Positions 1 to 6,560 of a stretch of DNA of 12,735 nucleotides are shown here, piece by piece. The position numbers were made by a program, and so were the translations under genes. Source of the DNA: Bacteroidaceae bacterium (GTDB lineage Bacteria; Bacteroidota; Bacteroidia; Bacteroidales; Bacteroidaceae); NCBI GenBank assembly GCA_900765575.1, contig CAAFRW010000065.1, forward strand, positions 1 to 12,735, read 5' to 3'. Every line of letters begins with the position of its first letter. Position 1 is the first letter of the stretch. The notes beneath the pieces were generated by a model that was not told the origin of the DNA, made no database searches, and worked only from the letters and a program-made list of their open reading frames with translations.

Positions 1-56
1 TCCCTGAGTATTTTATTATTAATAAAGGAGGAAAGTGTAATATTTCCGGTTCTTAA

Positions 57-635
57 TTAGGATTTCAACACTTTACGAATGACTTTCCGACAATGTTTCA
101 AGTCTTTTTCTTTTAGGGGATTTGTTTTTGTCCCACCTCTTTCCACAGAAGCAATCACTTTAAAACCGCTCCATTTAAGAATCTCTTTCAAGGCTTTCAC
201 TACACCTCTTGTCTGGTTAAAGAGGATATTGAAAGGATACATCGTAGTGCAAGTACTTACAAGAATAGCCTTCTTTCCTTTATGCAAAGGAATTGGTATT
301 CCACGCGGACTTTCGCCCATCATACCATACACTATGCGGTCGAACAGAACTTTCAGTTGTCCGGGCAGATTACCCCAATAACAAGGTGCTCCAATAATAA
401 ATAAATCACAGTCCTCTATCTTTCGGAGAGTCTCTTGTGCACCGTCCTCGGGAAACACACACTTCAGCGCCTTGCGGCAACTCATGCAACCCATGCAGGG
501 TTTTACCTGCAAACTGTCTACACGCACTACCTGAACGGTAGCGCCCGCCTTTTCAGCTTCTTCCCTCATGCTTTCCAGCATTTGCGAAATACTCCCGTTC
601 TTCCGGGGACTTCCATTTAAGATAAGTATGTTCAT
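57..635 (-). CDS. Iron-sulfur flavoprotein / NADPH-dependent FMN reductase family protein
   Basis: A 192-residue flavodoxin-fold oxidoreductase, probably cytosolic, expected to bind FMN and move electrons from NAD(P)H to an unknown acceptor. It opens with the FMN-phosphate loop signature LILNGSPRKNGS (residues 4-15). Residues 47-59 read CMGCMSCRKALKC, a CX2CX2CX5C arrangement typical of the 4Fe-4S site of iron-sulfur flavoproteins. GAPCYWGNLPGQLKVLFDR (about 83-101) is the usual second flavin-contact segment. Length fits the family. The ATG at 635 gives the canonical N-terminus, but the ribosome-binding site is weak and no TAnnTTTG promoter is visible just upstream: the nearest one belongs to the tracrRNA, whose terminator lies only 18 nt before this start. 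The physiological substrate cannot be read from the sequence. Confidence 0.92.
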   Translation of the reverse strand: MNILILNGSPRKNGSISQMLESMREEAEKAGATVQVVRVDSLQVKPCMGCMSCRKALKCVFPEDGAQETLRKIEDCDLFIIGAPCYWGNLPGQLKVLFDRIVYGMMGESPRGIPIPLHKGKKAILVSTCTTMYPFNILFNQTRGVVKALKEILKWSGFKVIASVERGGTKTNPLKEKDLKHCRKVIRKVLKS

Positions 636-653
636 TCTTTTGTTGAAATAAAT

Positions 654-682
654 AAAAAAAGCCCCCGATAAAGGACGAGGGC
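654..682 (-). terminator. Rho-independent terminator of the tracrRNA
   Basis: Read on the minus strand, GCCCTCG (682-676) pairs with CGGGGGC (667-661): seven base pairs, one of them a U-G wobble. The loop is eight nt and a run of seven T follows (660-654). This is a textbook intrinsic terminator, and it is oriented only for minus-strand transcripts. No protein gene on that strand lies upstream of it, so it needs a non-coding transcript, which the anti-repeat at 715-739 supplies. Confidence 0.85.
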
Positions 683-737
683 AACCTAGATGTTTTCACA
701 ACGGAATAATCCTTATTGTGATTAGCTTCAAATTAGT
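654..737 (-). ncRNA. tracrRNA of the type II-C Cas9 (about 84 nt)
   Basis: Read on the minus strand, 739-715 (ATACTAATTTGAAGCTAATC followed by ACAAT) is the anti-repeat: it is complementary to the 5' half of the CRISPR repeat copies found elsewhere in the window (7555-7580, 7632-7645 and the minus-strand copy 5568-5614). It is followed by AATAAGG, a tail start like the ACAATAAGG of Neisseria type II-C tracrRNA (recalled from memory), then a short structured tail and the terminator at 682-654. A promoter box TAGTTTTG at 749-742 would place the 5' end near 737-735, giving a short anti-repeat. The gene is divergent from cas9 and shares its 190-bp intergenic region. The transcript ends are inferred. 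Confidence 0.8.
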
Positions 738-741
738 ATGG

Positions 742-773
742 CAAAACTAAAGAAATAAAATAGGAAACACAAT
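742..773 (-). promoter_or_regulatory. Probable tracrRNA promoter (Bacteroidetes -33/-7 type)
   Basis: On the minus strand, TAGTTTTG (749-742) is a perfect TAnnTTTG -7 box. ATTG (773-770) sits 20 nt upstream and matches the -33 TTTG consensus in three of four bases. The box interrupts the complementarity to the CRISPR repeat. The outer part of an anti-repeat (GTTTCC, around 767-762) is still recognisable upstream, as if a longer ancestral anti-repeat had been remodelled into a promoter. Confidence 0.6.
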
Positions 774-792
774 AGTTTTTAAATATTATTTA

Positions 793-800
793 TAATTTTG
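793..800 (+). promoter_or_regulatory. Probable cas9 promoter -7 box
   Basis: TAATTTTG at 793-800 matches TAnnTTTG exactly and lies 26 nt before the cas9 ATG, predicting a short leader of roughly 20 nt. No convincing TTTG -33 box is at the expected distance. A GGAGG at 800-804 overlaps the box and is 22 nt from the ATG, so it is unlikely to act as the ribosome-binding site. Confidence 0.45.
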
Positions 801-826
801 GAGGAATAACTTAATAGAAACATAAA

Positions 827-3800
827 ATGAAAAGAATTTTAGGTCTCGACTTGGGGACAAACAGCATAGGGTGGGCCGTTGTTAACGCAACACCCAAAAA
901 AGACGAAAGAGAGAAAATTCATGGCATAGAAGCTTTGGGTTGCCGCATTATCCCCATGGACGCGGCTATTTTAGGAGATTTCGACAGAGGTAATTCAATA
1001 TCTCAGACAGCAGAAAGGACCAGATTACGCGGCATCCGGCATTTAGTTGAGCGACATCTACTTCGTAGAGAACGATTGCATCGTGTTCTTGACATTTTAG
1101 GTTTTATACCTCCACATTATGCACAAGAACTTGACCGATATGGAAAAATATTGAAAGATAAAGAGCCTAAACTTCCCTGGCGTAAAAACGAATCAGGACA
1201 GTACGAATTTATCTTTCAAGAGTCCTTTAACGAAATGTTGGAGGATTTCAGGAAGAACTATCCGGAACTTGCCGCAAATCAAAGAAAAGTGCCTTATGAC
1301 TGGACGCTCTATTATCTTCGAAAAAAAGCATTAAAAGAGAAGATTACTAAAGAAGAGTTAGCTTGGATTCTTTTGAATTTCAACCAAAAGCGGGGATATT
1401 ATCAATTGCGAGGTGAAGAAGAAGAGGAAAATGAGAGCAAAAAGGTAGAATTCTATGCACTGAAGGTGGTTGCGGTAGAAGATACCGGAAAAGTAAAAGG
1501 AAAAGAACATTGGTATAATGTTCGATTGGAGAATGGATGGATATATAGCAGAACCAGTGAACTCCCACTCGATTGGGTTGGGCAGACAAAGGAATTTATT
1601 GTTACAACCGATTTAGAAACTGACGGAACCCCTAAGAAAGATAAAGAGGGAAATGTAAAACGCTCATTCCGTGCACCGAAAGAAGATGATTGGAATTTAA
1701 TAAAGAAAAAAGCCGAAAAAGATATTGAACAGACTGGTAACACAGTGGGTACTTATATCTATGATACAATCTTACAAAACCCGACTCAAAAGGTTCGGGG
1801 CGGATTGGTAAGAACCATTGAACGCAAATATTATAAGGAAGAACTAGAACTGATACTTAATAAACAATGTGAGTTTCATCCGGAATTGCAAGATTCGGAA
1901 TTATATGCAACTTGTGTAGAAGCTTTATATGCTACCAATGAGGCACATCGTAACAATATTGCTAATCGGGATTTTACTTATTTGTTTTTAAATGACATTC
2001 TATTCTACCAACGTCCTTTAAAAAGCAAAAAATCCCAGATAAGTAACTGTCCTTATGAAGAAAACAGTTGCATAGACCCAGCAACCGGAGAAATAAAACA
2101 TTTCCCCGTTAAGTGTATAACCAAATCACATCCTTTGTTTCAAGAGTTCCGCTTATGGCAATTCTTCTCAAACTTGCGCATTTATAAAAGAGAAGATGCA
2201 GAGGATGTAGACGTAACCCACGAACTGCTGAAAACAGAAGATGATTACATCGCTCTGTTTGAATGGTTAAATGATAGAAAAGAAATAGACCAGAAAGCCT
2301 TTTTAAAATATCCCGCGTTTGGACTGAAAAAGAATGCCGTGTTTTATCGCTGGAACTATGTAGAAGATAAATCCTATCCATGTAACGAAACCCGCACCTC
2401 TATATTATCCAGACTAGAAAAATCCGGAATTCCTAAAGAGTTTCTGACCAGGGAGAACGAAGAAGCTTTATGGCATATTCTGTATTCCGTTGAGGATAAA
2501 CAAGAAATAGCAAAAGCTTTGAACTCTTTTGCCACTAAACACGGTTTAAAAGAGGATTTTGTTACTGTCTTCCAAAAAATGCCTCCGTTTAAAAAGGAAT
2601 ATGCGTCTTATTCGGCAAAAGCCATCAAGAAATTGTTGCCTTTGATGCGTATAGGCAAATATTGGAGTGAAGATGCCATAGACGCCTCCACACGAAATCG
2701 AATTGAGAACATCCTAACGGGCGAATTTGATGAGAGTATCAAATATCGAGTAAGAGAAAAAGCCATCAACCTGACCGATATATCAGACTTTAAAGGATTA
2801 CCGGTGTGGCTGGCTTGCTACATTGTTTATAACCGCCATTCAGAAGCTAAGGATATTAGAAAGTGGAAATCTCCGGATGATATAGATGCCTATTTAAGCT
2901 CATTCAAACAACACTCTTTACGGAATCCAATCGTAGAACAAGTGATAACAGAGACCCTGCGAACGGTTCGCGATATATGGAAGCAAGTAGGAACTATTGA
3001 TGAAATACACGTAGAGTTAGGGCGTGAAATGAAAAATCCGGCAAACAAACGTGCTAAAATGACACAGCAGGCTTTAGAGAATGAAAATGCCAATCTGCGT
3101 ATTAAATATCTGTTGACGGAATTCATGAATCCGGAGTTTGAGATTGAGAATGTCCGTCCCCATTCACCCAGCCAACAAGATATATTACGCATTTATGAGA
3201 GAGGAGTCTTGGATAGCGTCTCAGAATTGCCGGACGAAATTGGGAACATACTGAAGAAGTTTAATGAAAGAGATGAAAAAAAGCGCCCGACAAAGTCGGA
3301 AGTCTTACGTTACAAGCTGTGGCTGGAACAAAAATATTGCTCACCTTATACCGGTAATGTAATACCATTAGGGAAACTGTTCACATCTGCTTACGAAATA
3401 GAGCATGTAATTCCTCAATCACGCTATTTCGATGATTCTTTCAATAATAAGGTTATTTGCGAAGCAGAGGTAAATAAATTGAAAGGAAATCTTTTAGGGC
3501 ATGAATTTATCGAGAAATATCATGGGCAGATAGTATTAGGGGGAAAAGGAAAGATTTTCTCAGTAACAGAATACGAAAAGTTTGTGAAAGACCATTACTA
3601 CTCGCATGCAAACAAAAAAATGAAGAGACTCTTAATGAACGATATTCCTGAAACTTTCATAGCTCGCCAATTAAATGATAGCCGATATATAAGTAAGGTA
3701 ATCAAAACATTATTGTCAAACATTGTTCGGGAAGAAGAGGAAGAAGAAGCCATTTCTAAAAATGTCATTACCTGTACAGGTGAAATAACAAACCGTTTGA

Positions 3801-5332
3801 AAAACGATTGGGGAGCTAATAATGTGTGGAATAAGATAATCTTGCCTCGTTTCAGGAGACTGAATAAGTTAACAGGCAAAAACAATTTTATAACAACAAA
3901 TGCCGAGAGCCATGAGATTCCGGTTGTGCCGCTTAAGATGCAGAAAGGCTTTAATAAAAAAAGGATAGACCACCGTCATCATATATTGGATGCCATTTTG
4001 ATTGCCTGCTCCAATAGAAATATAGTCAATTATTTGAATAATGAATCTGCTAGTGACAAGGCGAAAATCTCTCGTTACGATTTACAGAAACTTTTATGCG
4101 ACAAGAAAGACACGGATGATAAAGGCAATTATAAATGGGTTGTGAAAAAACCATGGGATTCATTTAACCAAGATGTTTTTACAGCGTTAGAGAGTGTTGT
4201 CGTTAGTTTCAAACAAAACTTACGGGTCATCAATAAAGCTACTAATCGCTATCTACATTACAATGAAGAGGGAAAGAAAGAATATGTGAAGCAGGTAAAA
4301 GGTGACAATTGGGCCATACGCAAACCTATGCACAAAGATACTGTTTTTGGAGAGGTAAACTTACGCAAAATAAAAGAAGTATCTTTAAGCGAGGCTATTA
4401 AAAGCCCTCAAAGTATTGTTTCCAAACGTTTTAAGAAGAAGCTGTTGTCGCTTTTGGATGAAGGTGCCGATATAAAGAAAATCAAAAAATATTTCGAAGA
4501 AAACAAGGACACCTGGCACGACATCAAGCTATCTAAAATAAAGGTCTATTATTTTACAAAGGATACAAATGAACGATTCTTTGCTACCAGAAAACCATTA
4601 GATACAAGCTTTGATAAAAAGAAAATAGAAAATAGCGTTACGGATAGCGGGATTCAACAAATCTTACTGCGTCATTTAGAATTGAAGGATAACAATCCCG
4701 ACATTGCTTTCTCCCCGGATGGCATTGACGAGATGAACCGTAATCTAATTCAATTGAACAATGGTAAAAAGCATCAGCCTATCATCAAGGTTCGTGTTTA
4801 CGAAAAAGCGGATAAGTTTCCTGTTGGAGAGACTGGTAACAAATCTTCTAAATTTGTGGAAGCAGCAAAAGGCACAAACTTATTCTTCGCTATCTATGAA
4901 TCCGAAACGGTGGATGAGAAAACAAATGCTATTACAAAGAAAAGAACCTATGCCACGATTCCCTTAAATGTGGCAATAGAACGTCAGAAACAAGGTCTGC
5001 CCGCTGCACCAGAAGATGAAAATGGGAATAAGCCTATTTTTGTTTTATCTCCAAACGACTTGGTTTATTTGCCTACTAAAGATGAATTAGCGAATGGAAT
5101 AATAGCTCAGCCTATAGATAAAAATAGGATATATAAAATGGTCAGTTCTTCCGGACATCAATGCTTCTTTATAAAGCATACAGTAGCAGCGCCTATCTTT
5201 GATAAGTTTGAATTCTCTGTAATGAATAAAATGGAACGGGCTTTAACGAACGAAATGATAAAGGAAATTTGTGTTCCGCTAAAAGTAAACCGATTAGGTT
5301 CTATATTACGAATTGGGAATTTAGATGTTTAG
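827..5332 (+). CDS. cas9: CRISPR-associated endonuclease Cas9, type II-C-like
   Basis: RNA-guided DNA endonuclease of 1501 residues, complete. RuvC-I starts at residue 1 with GLDLGTNSIGWA (catalytic D8). The arginine-rich bridge helix spans about 62-90. A long alpha-helical recognition region follows. RuvC-II is IHVELGREMKN (E730). The HNH domain contains EIEHVIPQSRYFDDSFNNKV with H860 and N874 in the catalytic places; E859 stands where many Cas9s have Asp. RuvC-III is HRHHILDA (H1052, D1055). Residues after about 1100 form the wedge and PAM-interacting end. All nuclease residues are present and no stop or frameshift is seen, so the protein should be able to cut both strands. It is longer than Neisseria-type II-C Cas9 (about 1080) and in the range I recall for Bacteroides enzymes. 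No cas1 or cas2 adjoins it; a tracrRNA gene is divergent upstream. The PAM cannot be read from the sequence. Confidence 0.97.
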   Translation: MKRILGLDLGTNSIGWAVVNATPKKDEREKIHGIEALGCRIIPMDAAILGDFDRGNSISQTAERTRLRGIRHLVERHLLRRERLHRVLDILGFIPPHYAQELDRYGKILKDKEPKLPWRKNESGQYEFIFQESFNEMLEDFRKNYPELAANQRKVPYDWTLYYLRKKALKEKITKEELAWILLNFNQKRGYYQLRGEEEEENESKKVEFYALKVVAVEDTGKVKGKEHWYNVRLENGWIYSRTSELPLDWVGQTKEFIVTTDLETDGTPKKDKEGNVKRSFRAPKEDDWNLIKKKAEKDIEQTGNTVGTYIYDTILQNPTQKVRGGLVRTIERKYYKEELELILNKQCEFHPELQDSELYATCVEALYATNEAHRNNIANRDFTYLFLNDILFYQRPLKSKKSQISNCPYEENSCIDPATGEIKHFPVKCITKSHPLFQEFRLWQFFSNLRIYKREDAEDVDVTHELLKTEDDYIALFEWLNDRKEIDQKAFLKYPAFGLKKNAVFYRWNYVEDKSYPCNETRTSILSRLEKSGIPKEFLTRENEEALWHILYSVEDKQEIAKALNSFATKHGLKEDFVTVFQKMPPFKKEYASYSAKAIKKLLPLMRIGKYWSEDAIDASTRNRIENILTGEFDESIKYRVREKAINLTDISDFKGLPVWLACYIVYNRHSEAKDIRKWKSPDDIDAYLSSFKQHSLRNPIVEQVITETLRTVRDIWKQVGTIDEIHVELGREMKNPANKRAKMTQQALENENANLRIKYLLTEFMNPEFEIENVRPHSPSQQDILRIYERGVLDSVSELPDEIGNILKKFNERDEKKRPTKSEVLRYKLWLEQKYCSPYTGNVIPLGKLFTSAYEIEHVIPQSRYFDDSFNNKVICEAEVNKLKGNLLGHEFIEKYHGQIVLGGKGKIFSVTEYEKFVKDHYYSHANKKMKRLLMNDIPETFIARQLNDSRYISKVIKTLLSNIVREEEEEEAISKNVITCTGEITNRLKNDWGANNVWNKIILPRFRRLNKLTGKNNFITTNAESHEIPVVPLKMQKGFNKKRIDHRHHILDAILIACSNRNIVNYLNNESASDKAKISRYDLQKLLCDKKDTDDKGNYKWVVKKPWDSFNQDVFTALESVVVSFKQNLRVINKATNRYLHYNEEGKKEYVKQVKGDNWAIRKPMHKDTVFGEVNLRKIKEVSLSEAIKSPQSIVSKRFKKKLLSLLDEGADIKKIKKYFEENKDTWHDIKLSKIKVYYFTKDTNERFFATRKPLDTSFDKKKIENSVTDSGIQQILLRHLELKDNNPDIAFSPDGIDEMNRNLIQLNNGKKHQPIIKVRVYEKADKFPVGETGNKSSKFVEAAKGTNLFFAIYESETVDEKTNAITKKRTYATIPLNVAIERQKQGLPAAPEDENGNKPIFVLSPNDLVYLPTKDELANGIIAQPIDKNRIYKMVSSSGHQCFFIKHTVAAPIFDKFEFSVMNKMERALTNEMIKEICVPLKVNRLGSILRIGNLDV

Positions 5333-5363
5333 CAAAAAAAAATAAATAAGGAGAAGTTTATAA

Positions 5364-5459
5364 GACACAGGTGCAGAATGTCATAAGTTCCAGAAACAAG
5401 TGATTCATAAGAAAATACAGAATGTTAATACTCCCGGTCAGCAATTAGAACTGTTTTAG
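5364..5459 (+). pseudogene. Possible C-terminal remnant of a deleted gene (cas2 candidate)
   Basis: After an in-frame TAA at 5361-5363, 31 codons stay open and end in HKKIQNVNTPGQQLELF before TAG at 5457-5459. There is no ATG in the frame and it is too short to be a gene. The location is where the end of cas1-cas2 would lie. From memory, Cas2 proteins of Bacteroidota type II-C loci often end in tails resembling QLELF. QLELF also resembles the beta-clamp-binding pentapeptide at the end of some repair proteins. A deletion joining the end of cas9 to the end of cas2 would explain the tail, but this is a hypothesis and the frame could be open by chance. Confidence 0.25.
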
Positions 5460-5464
5460 AATAG

Positions 5465-5490
5465 CAAATCCCGTCTTTAAACGGGATTTG
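5465..5490 (+). terminator. Hairpin terminator downstream of cas9
   Basis: CAAATCCCGT (5465-5474) and ACGGGATTTG (5481-5490) form a perfect 10-bp stem with a six-nt loop, 132 bp after the cas9 stop. The following bases are T-containing but not a clean T-run (TTACTAG, then a T-rich stretch from about 5507). It probably ends the cas9 transcript and may act in both directions. Confidence 0.6.
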
Positions 5491-5536
5491 TTACTAGAAA
5501 CATGCTTCTTTTTTCTTTTCTAATTCTTCTTGTAAT

Positions 5537-5582
5537 TCATTGAAAATCAACTAACAGTAAAGAGTCTACTGTTTTCAATGAT
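5537..5582. repeat. Strong hairpin overlapping the solitary CRISPR repeat
   Basis: TCATTGAAAA (5537-5546) pairs perfectly with TTTTCAATGA (5572-5581). Inside it, ACAGTA (5554-5559) pairs with TACTGT (5567-5572), with a seven-nt bulge on the 5' arm and a seven-nt loop. The distal arm is part of the repeat-like sequence, so the repeat end would be folded into a stem in RNA. No T-run follows on either strand. Confidence 0.5.
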
Positions 5583-5614
5583 TCAAAGATACTAATTTGA
5601 AAGCAACTCGTTCA
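5568..5614 (-). repeat. Solitary CRISPR repeat copy (47 nt, degenerate ends)
   Basis: On the minus strand, 5606-5582 reads TTGCTTTCAAATTAGTATCT and on to TTTGAA, a perfect 25-nt core of the Bacteroides type II-C repeat as I remember it. Within the window it shares a 16-nt run (TCAAATTAGTATCTTT) with the repeat at 7555-7601, and its 3' part matches the repeat end at 7502-7525. Its first eight bases and last few bases have diverged. No second repeat lies at a 30-nt spacing on either side. Read on the plus strand it would be an anti-repeat, but no tracrRNA-like tail or terminator follows there, so an isolated repeat left from a lost array is more likely. It contains TATCTTTG, a -7 box pointing leftward. 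Confidence 0.7.
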
Positions 5615-5720
5615 CACGAATTTTAGGAAAAAGAAAATCTGTACTTGTCTGCTTTTTATATGGAGACTATGGCTATGTATTTATTCCCCGGATGGAATCT
5701 TGAAATAGCTGTCGGCACAA

Positions 5721-5769
5721 TGAAAGAAACACGGGCCTCACAAAGATTCTTCATCTTGTAAAGCCCGTG
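5721..5769 (-). terminator. Candidate transcription terminator of the dps transcript
   Basis: CACGGGC (5730-5736) pairs with GCCCGTG (5763-5769). An inner stem joins ACAAAGAT (5740-5747) with ATCTTGT (5753-5759), with one bulge. On the minus strand the hairpin is followed by TTTCTTTC (5729-5722), on the plus strand by no T-run, which favours minus-strand use. It lies about 190 bp after the dps stop, so the dps transcript would have a long structured 3' end. Confidence 0.45.
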
Positions 5770-5828
5770 CAGAGGAGATAAATTAGTCAATCATCTCTCT
5801 CTTTATTTCGGCCGGCAGAGAGATAAAA

Positions 5829-5879
5829 CCGGAAATATACCACTTTTGAATATAGAGTCTTGATTCTATAGATTTCCGG
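5829..5879. repeat. Two-part inverted repeat (structured RNA or 3' UTR element)
   Basis: Outer arms CCGGAAAT (5829-5836) and ATTTCCGG (5872-5879) are perfect complements. Inner arms TATAGA (5851-5856) and TCTATA (5865-5870) form a second stem with an eight-nt loop. There is no T-run. It lies in the dps 3' region and could be part of its untranslated end or of a small RNA; no known family is recognised. Confidence 0.4.
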
Positions 5880-5956
5880 GAGGAGCAAGCCTTGGCATGC
5901 TGAGCAAACGTAGAAGTTTTTATCACTCTATTTTCCGGCCGAAAAGGTGTTTGTGT

Positions 5957-6433
5957 TTATTTGGATGAGTAAGCGCACAACATCCAAACCATCTTTTCCT
6001 GCTCTTTCAGGTAATCGCTCATTAGAGCAACAGTAGCTTCGTCGCCTGCTTGTGAAGCAATAGCCAACAGTTTGCGTTCTTCTGCAATGAAATAACTGTA
6101 AGTTTCCAGAATATTCTTCAATGCCTCGTCGCCACAGCTTACACCTTCTACCTCCTGTACATTAGAAACTTTCAGGTAATCGCTGAATTTGTTCTTAGGC
6201 ACACCACCCAACATCAGGATGCGTTCTGCCAGTTCGTCTGCTTTTTCGGCAGCGTTATCGTACAGTTCTTCAAACTTGCTGTGCAATACGAAGAAACCAT
6301 GTCCTTTGATGTTCCAATGGAAACCGCGTAAGTTTGCATAAAATACTTGGTAGTCTGCCAATAATTGTTGCAATGAATCTACTACCTTTGCTGCTGCTAC
6401 TGAATCTAACTTGATGTAATCTAAAGTCTTCAT
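5957..6433 (-). CDS. dps: Dps family ferritin-like DNA-protection protein
   Basis: A 158-residue protein expected to form a twelve-subunit shell that oxidises Fe(II) with peroxide, stores the iron and protects DNA in oxidative stress. Diagnostic segments are NLRGFHWNIKG (residues 34-44) and FFVLHSKFEELYDNAAEKAD (47-66). The inter-subunit ferroxidase ligands H39, H51, D66 and E70 match the Dps pattern. The length is typical and the whole gene is intact. It is transcribed away from oxyR, whose product is the expected peroxide-responsive regulator. Its promoter (6480-6511) is a near-ideal Bacteroidetes one. Two structured elements lie downstream, one of them a possible terminator. Confidence 0.96.
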   Translation of the reverse strand: MKTLDYIKLDSVAAAKVVDSLQQLLADYQVFYANLRGFHWNIKGHGFFVLHSKFEELYDNAAEKADELAERILMLGGVPKNKFSDYLKVSNVQEVEGVSCGDEALKNILETYSYFIAEERKLLAIASQAGDEATVALMSDYLKEQEKMVWMLCAYSSK

Positions 6434-6479
6434 AATTTTATTGTTTTAATTGGTTATTAATTTTTTCTTTTCTCTGATG

Positions 6480-6511
6480 CAAAGATATGTCAGAAAGTAA
6501 TACGTGTCAAA
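6480..6511 (-). promoter_or_regulatory. dps promoter, Bacteroidetes consensus
   Basis: On the minus strand, TTTG (6511-6508) and TATCTTTG (6487-6480) are separated by 20 nt, an exact match to the TTTG-N19-21-TAnnTTTG promoter of Bacteroides. The start site would be near 6474, giving a leader of about 40 nt. The upstream side faces the oxyR promoter, so regulator binding between 6488 and 6530 could govern both genes. Confidence 0.8.
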
Positions 6512-6522
6512 CTGATAATTTC

Positions 6523-6530
6523 TATCTTTG
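6523..6530 (+). promoter_or_regulatory. oxyR promoter -7 box
   Basis: TATCTTTG matches TAnnTTTG exactly and lies 30 nt before the oxyR ATG. No TTTG is found at the expected -33 distance, so this promoter looks weaker than the dps one it faces and may depend on a regulator. Confidence 0.6.
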
Positions 6531-6560
6531 TATAGACAAAATCTATCAAGCTAAGAAACG

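Larger units (their letters stand above)
5333..5956. other. Non-coding interval between cas9 and dps
   Basis: No full gene is present in these 624 bases, the place where cas1, cas2 and an array would be expected in a complete type II-C locus. It starts with a run of nine A after the cas9 stop. It then holds a 31-codon open tail (5364-5459), a terminator hairpin (5465-5490), a hairpin fused to a solitary CRISPR repeat (5537-5614), a hairpin that fits a minus-strand terminator (5730-5769) and a two-part hairpin (5829-5879). Each is listed separately. Nothing further is recognised. Confidence 0.8.

Noticed and set aside
79..620. Plus-strand open frames of 61-100 codons opposite the flavoprotein gene
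   Set aside because: They are shadows of a well-supported minus-strand gene, have no family features and no ribosome-binding site.
715..739. Reading this as a plus-strand CRISPR repeat fragment or scaRNA-like guide in the cas9 leader
   Set aside because: The minus-strand terminator at 682-654 and the TAnnTTTG box at 749-742 fit a minus-strand tracrRNA much better.
800..804. GGAGG as the cas9 ribosome-binding site
   Set aside because: It is 22 nt from the ATG and overlaps the probable -7 box, so it is probably barely, if at all, in the mRNA.
1380..4967. Several 68-100-codon open frames inside cas9 on either strand
   Set aside because: Their composition is low-complexity and hydrophobic or basic, as expected for out-of-frame reading; cas9 fully accounts for the sequence.
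5568..5640. A second tracrRNA on the plus strand downstream of cas9
   Set aside because: The anti-repeat match is good, but there is no AATAAGG-like tail, no clear promoter and no terminator close by; a stray repeat on the minus strand is simpler.
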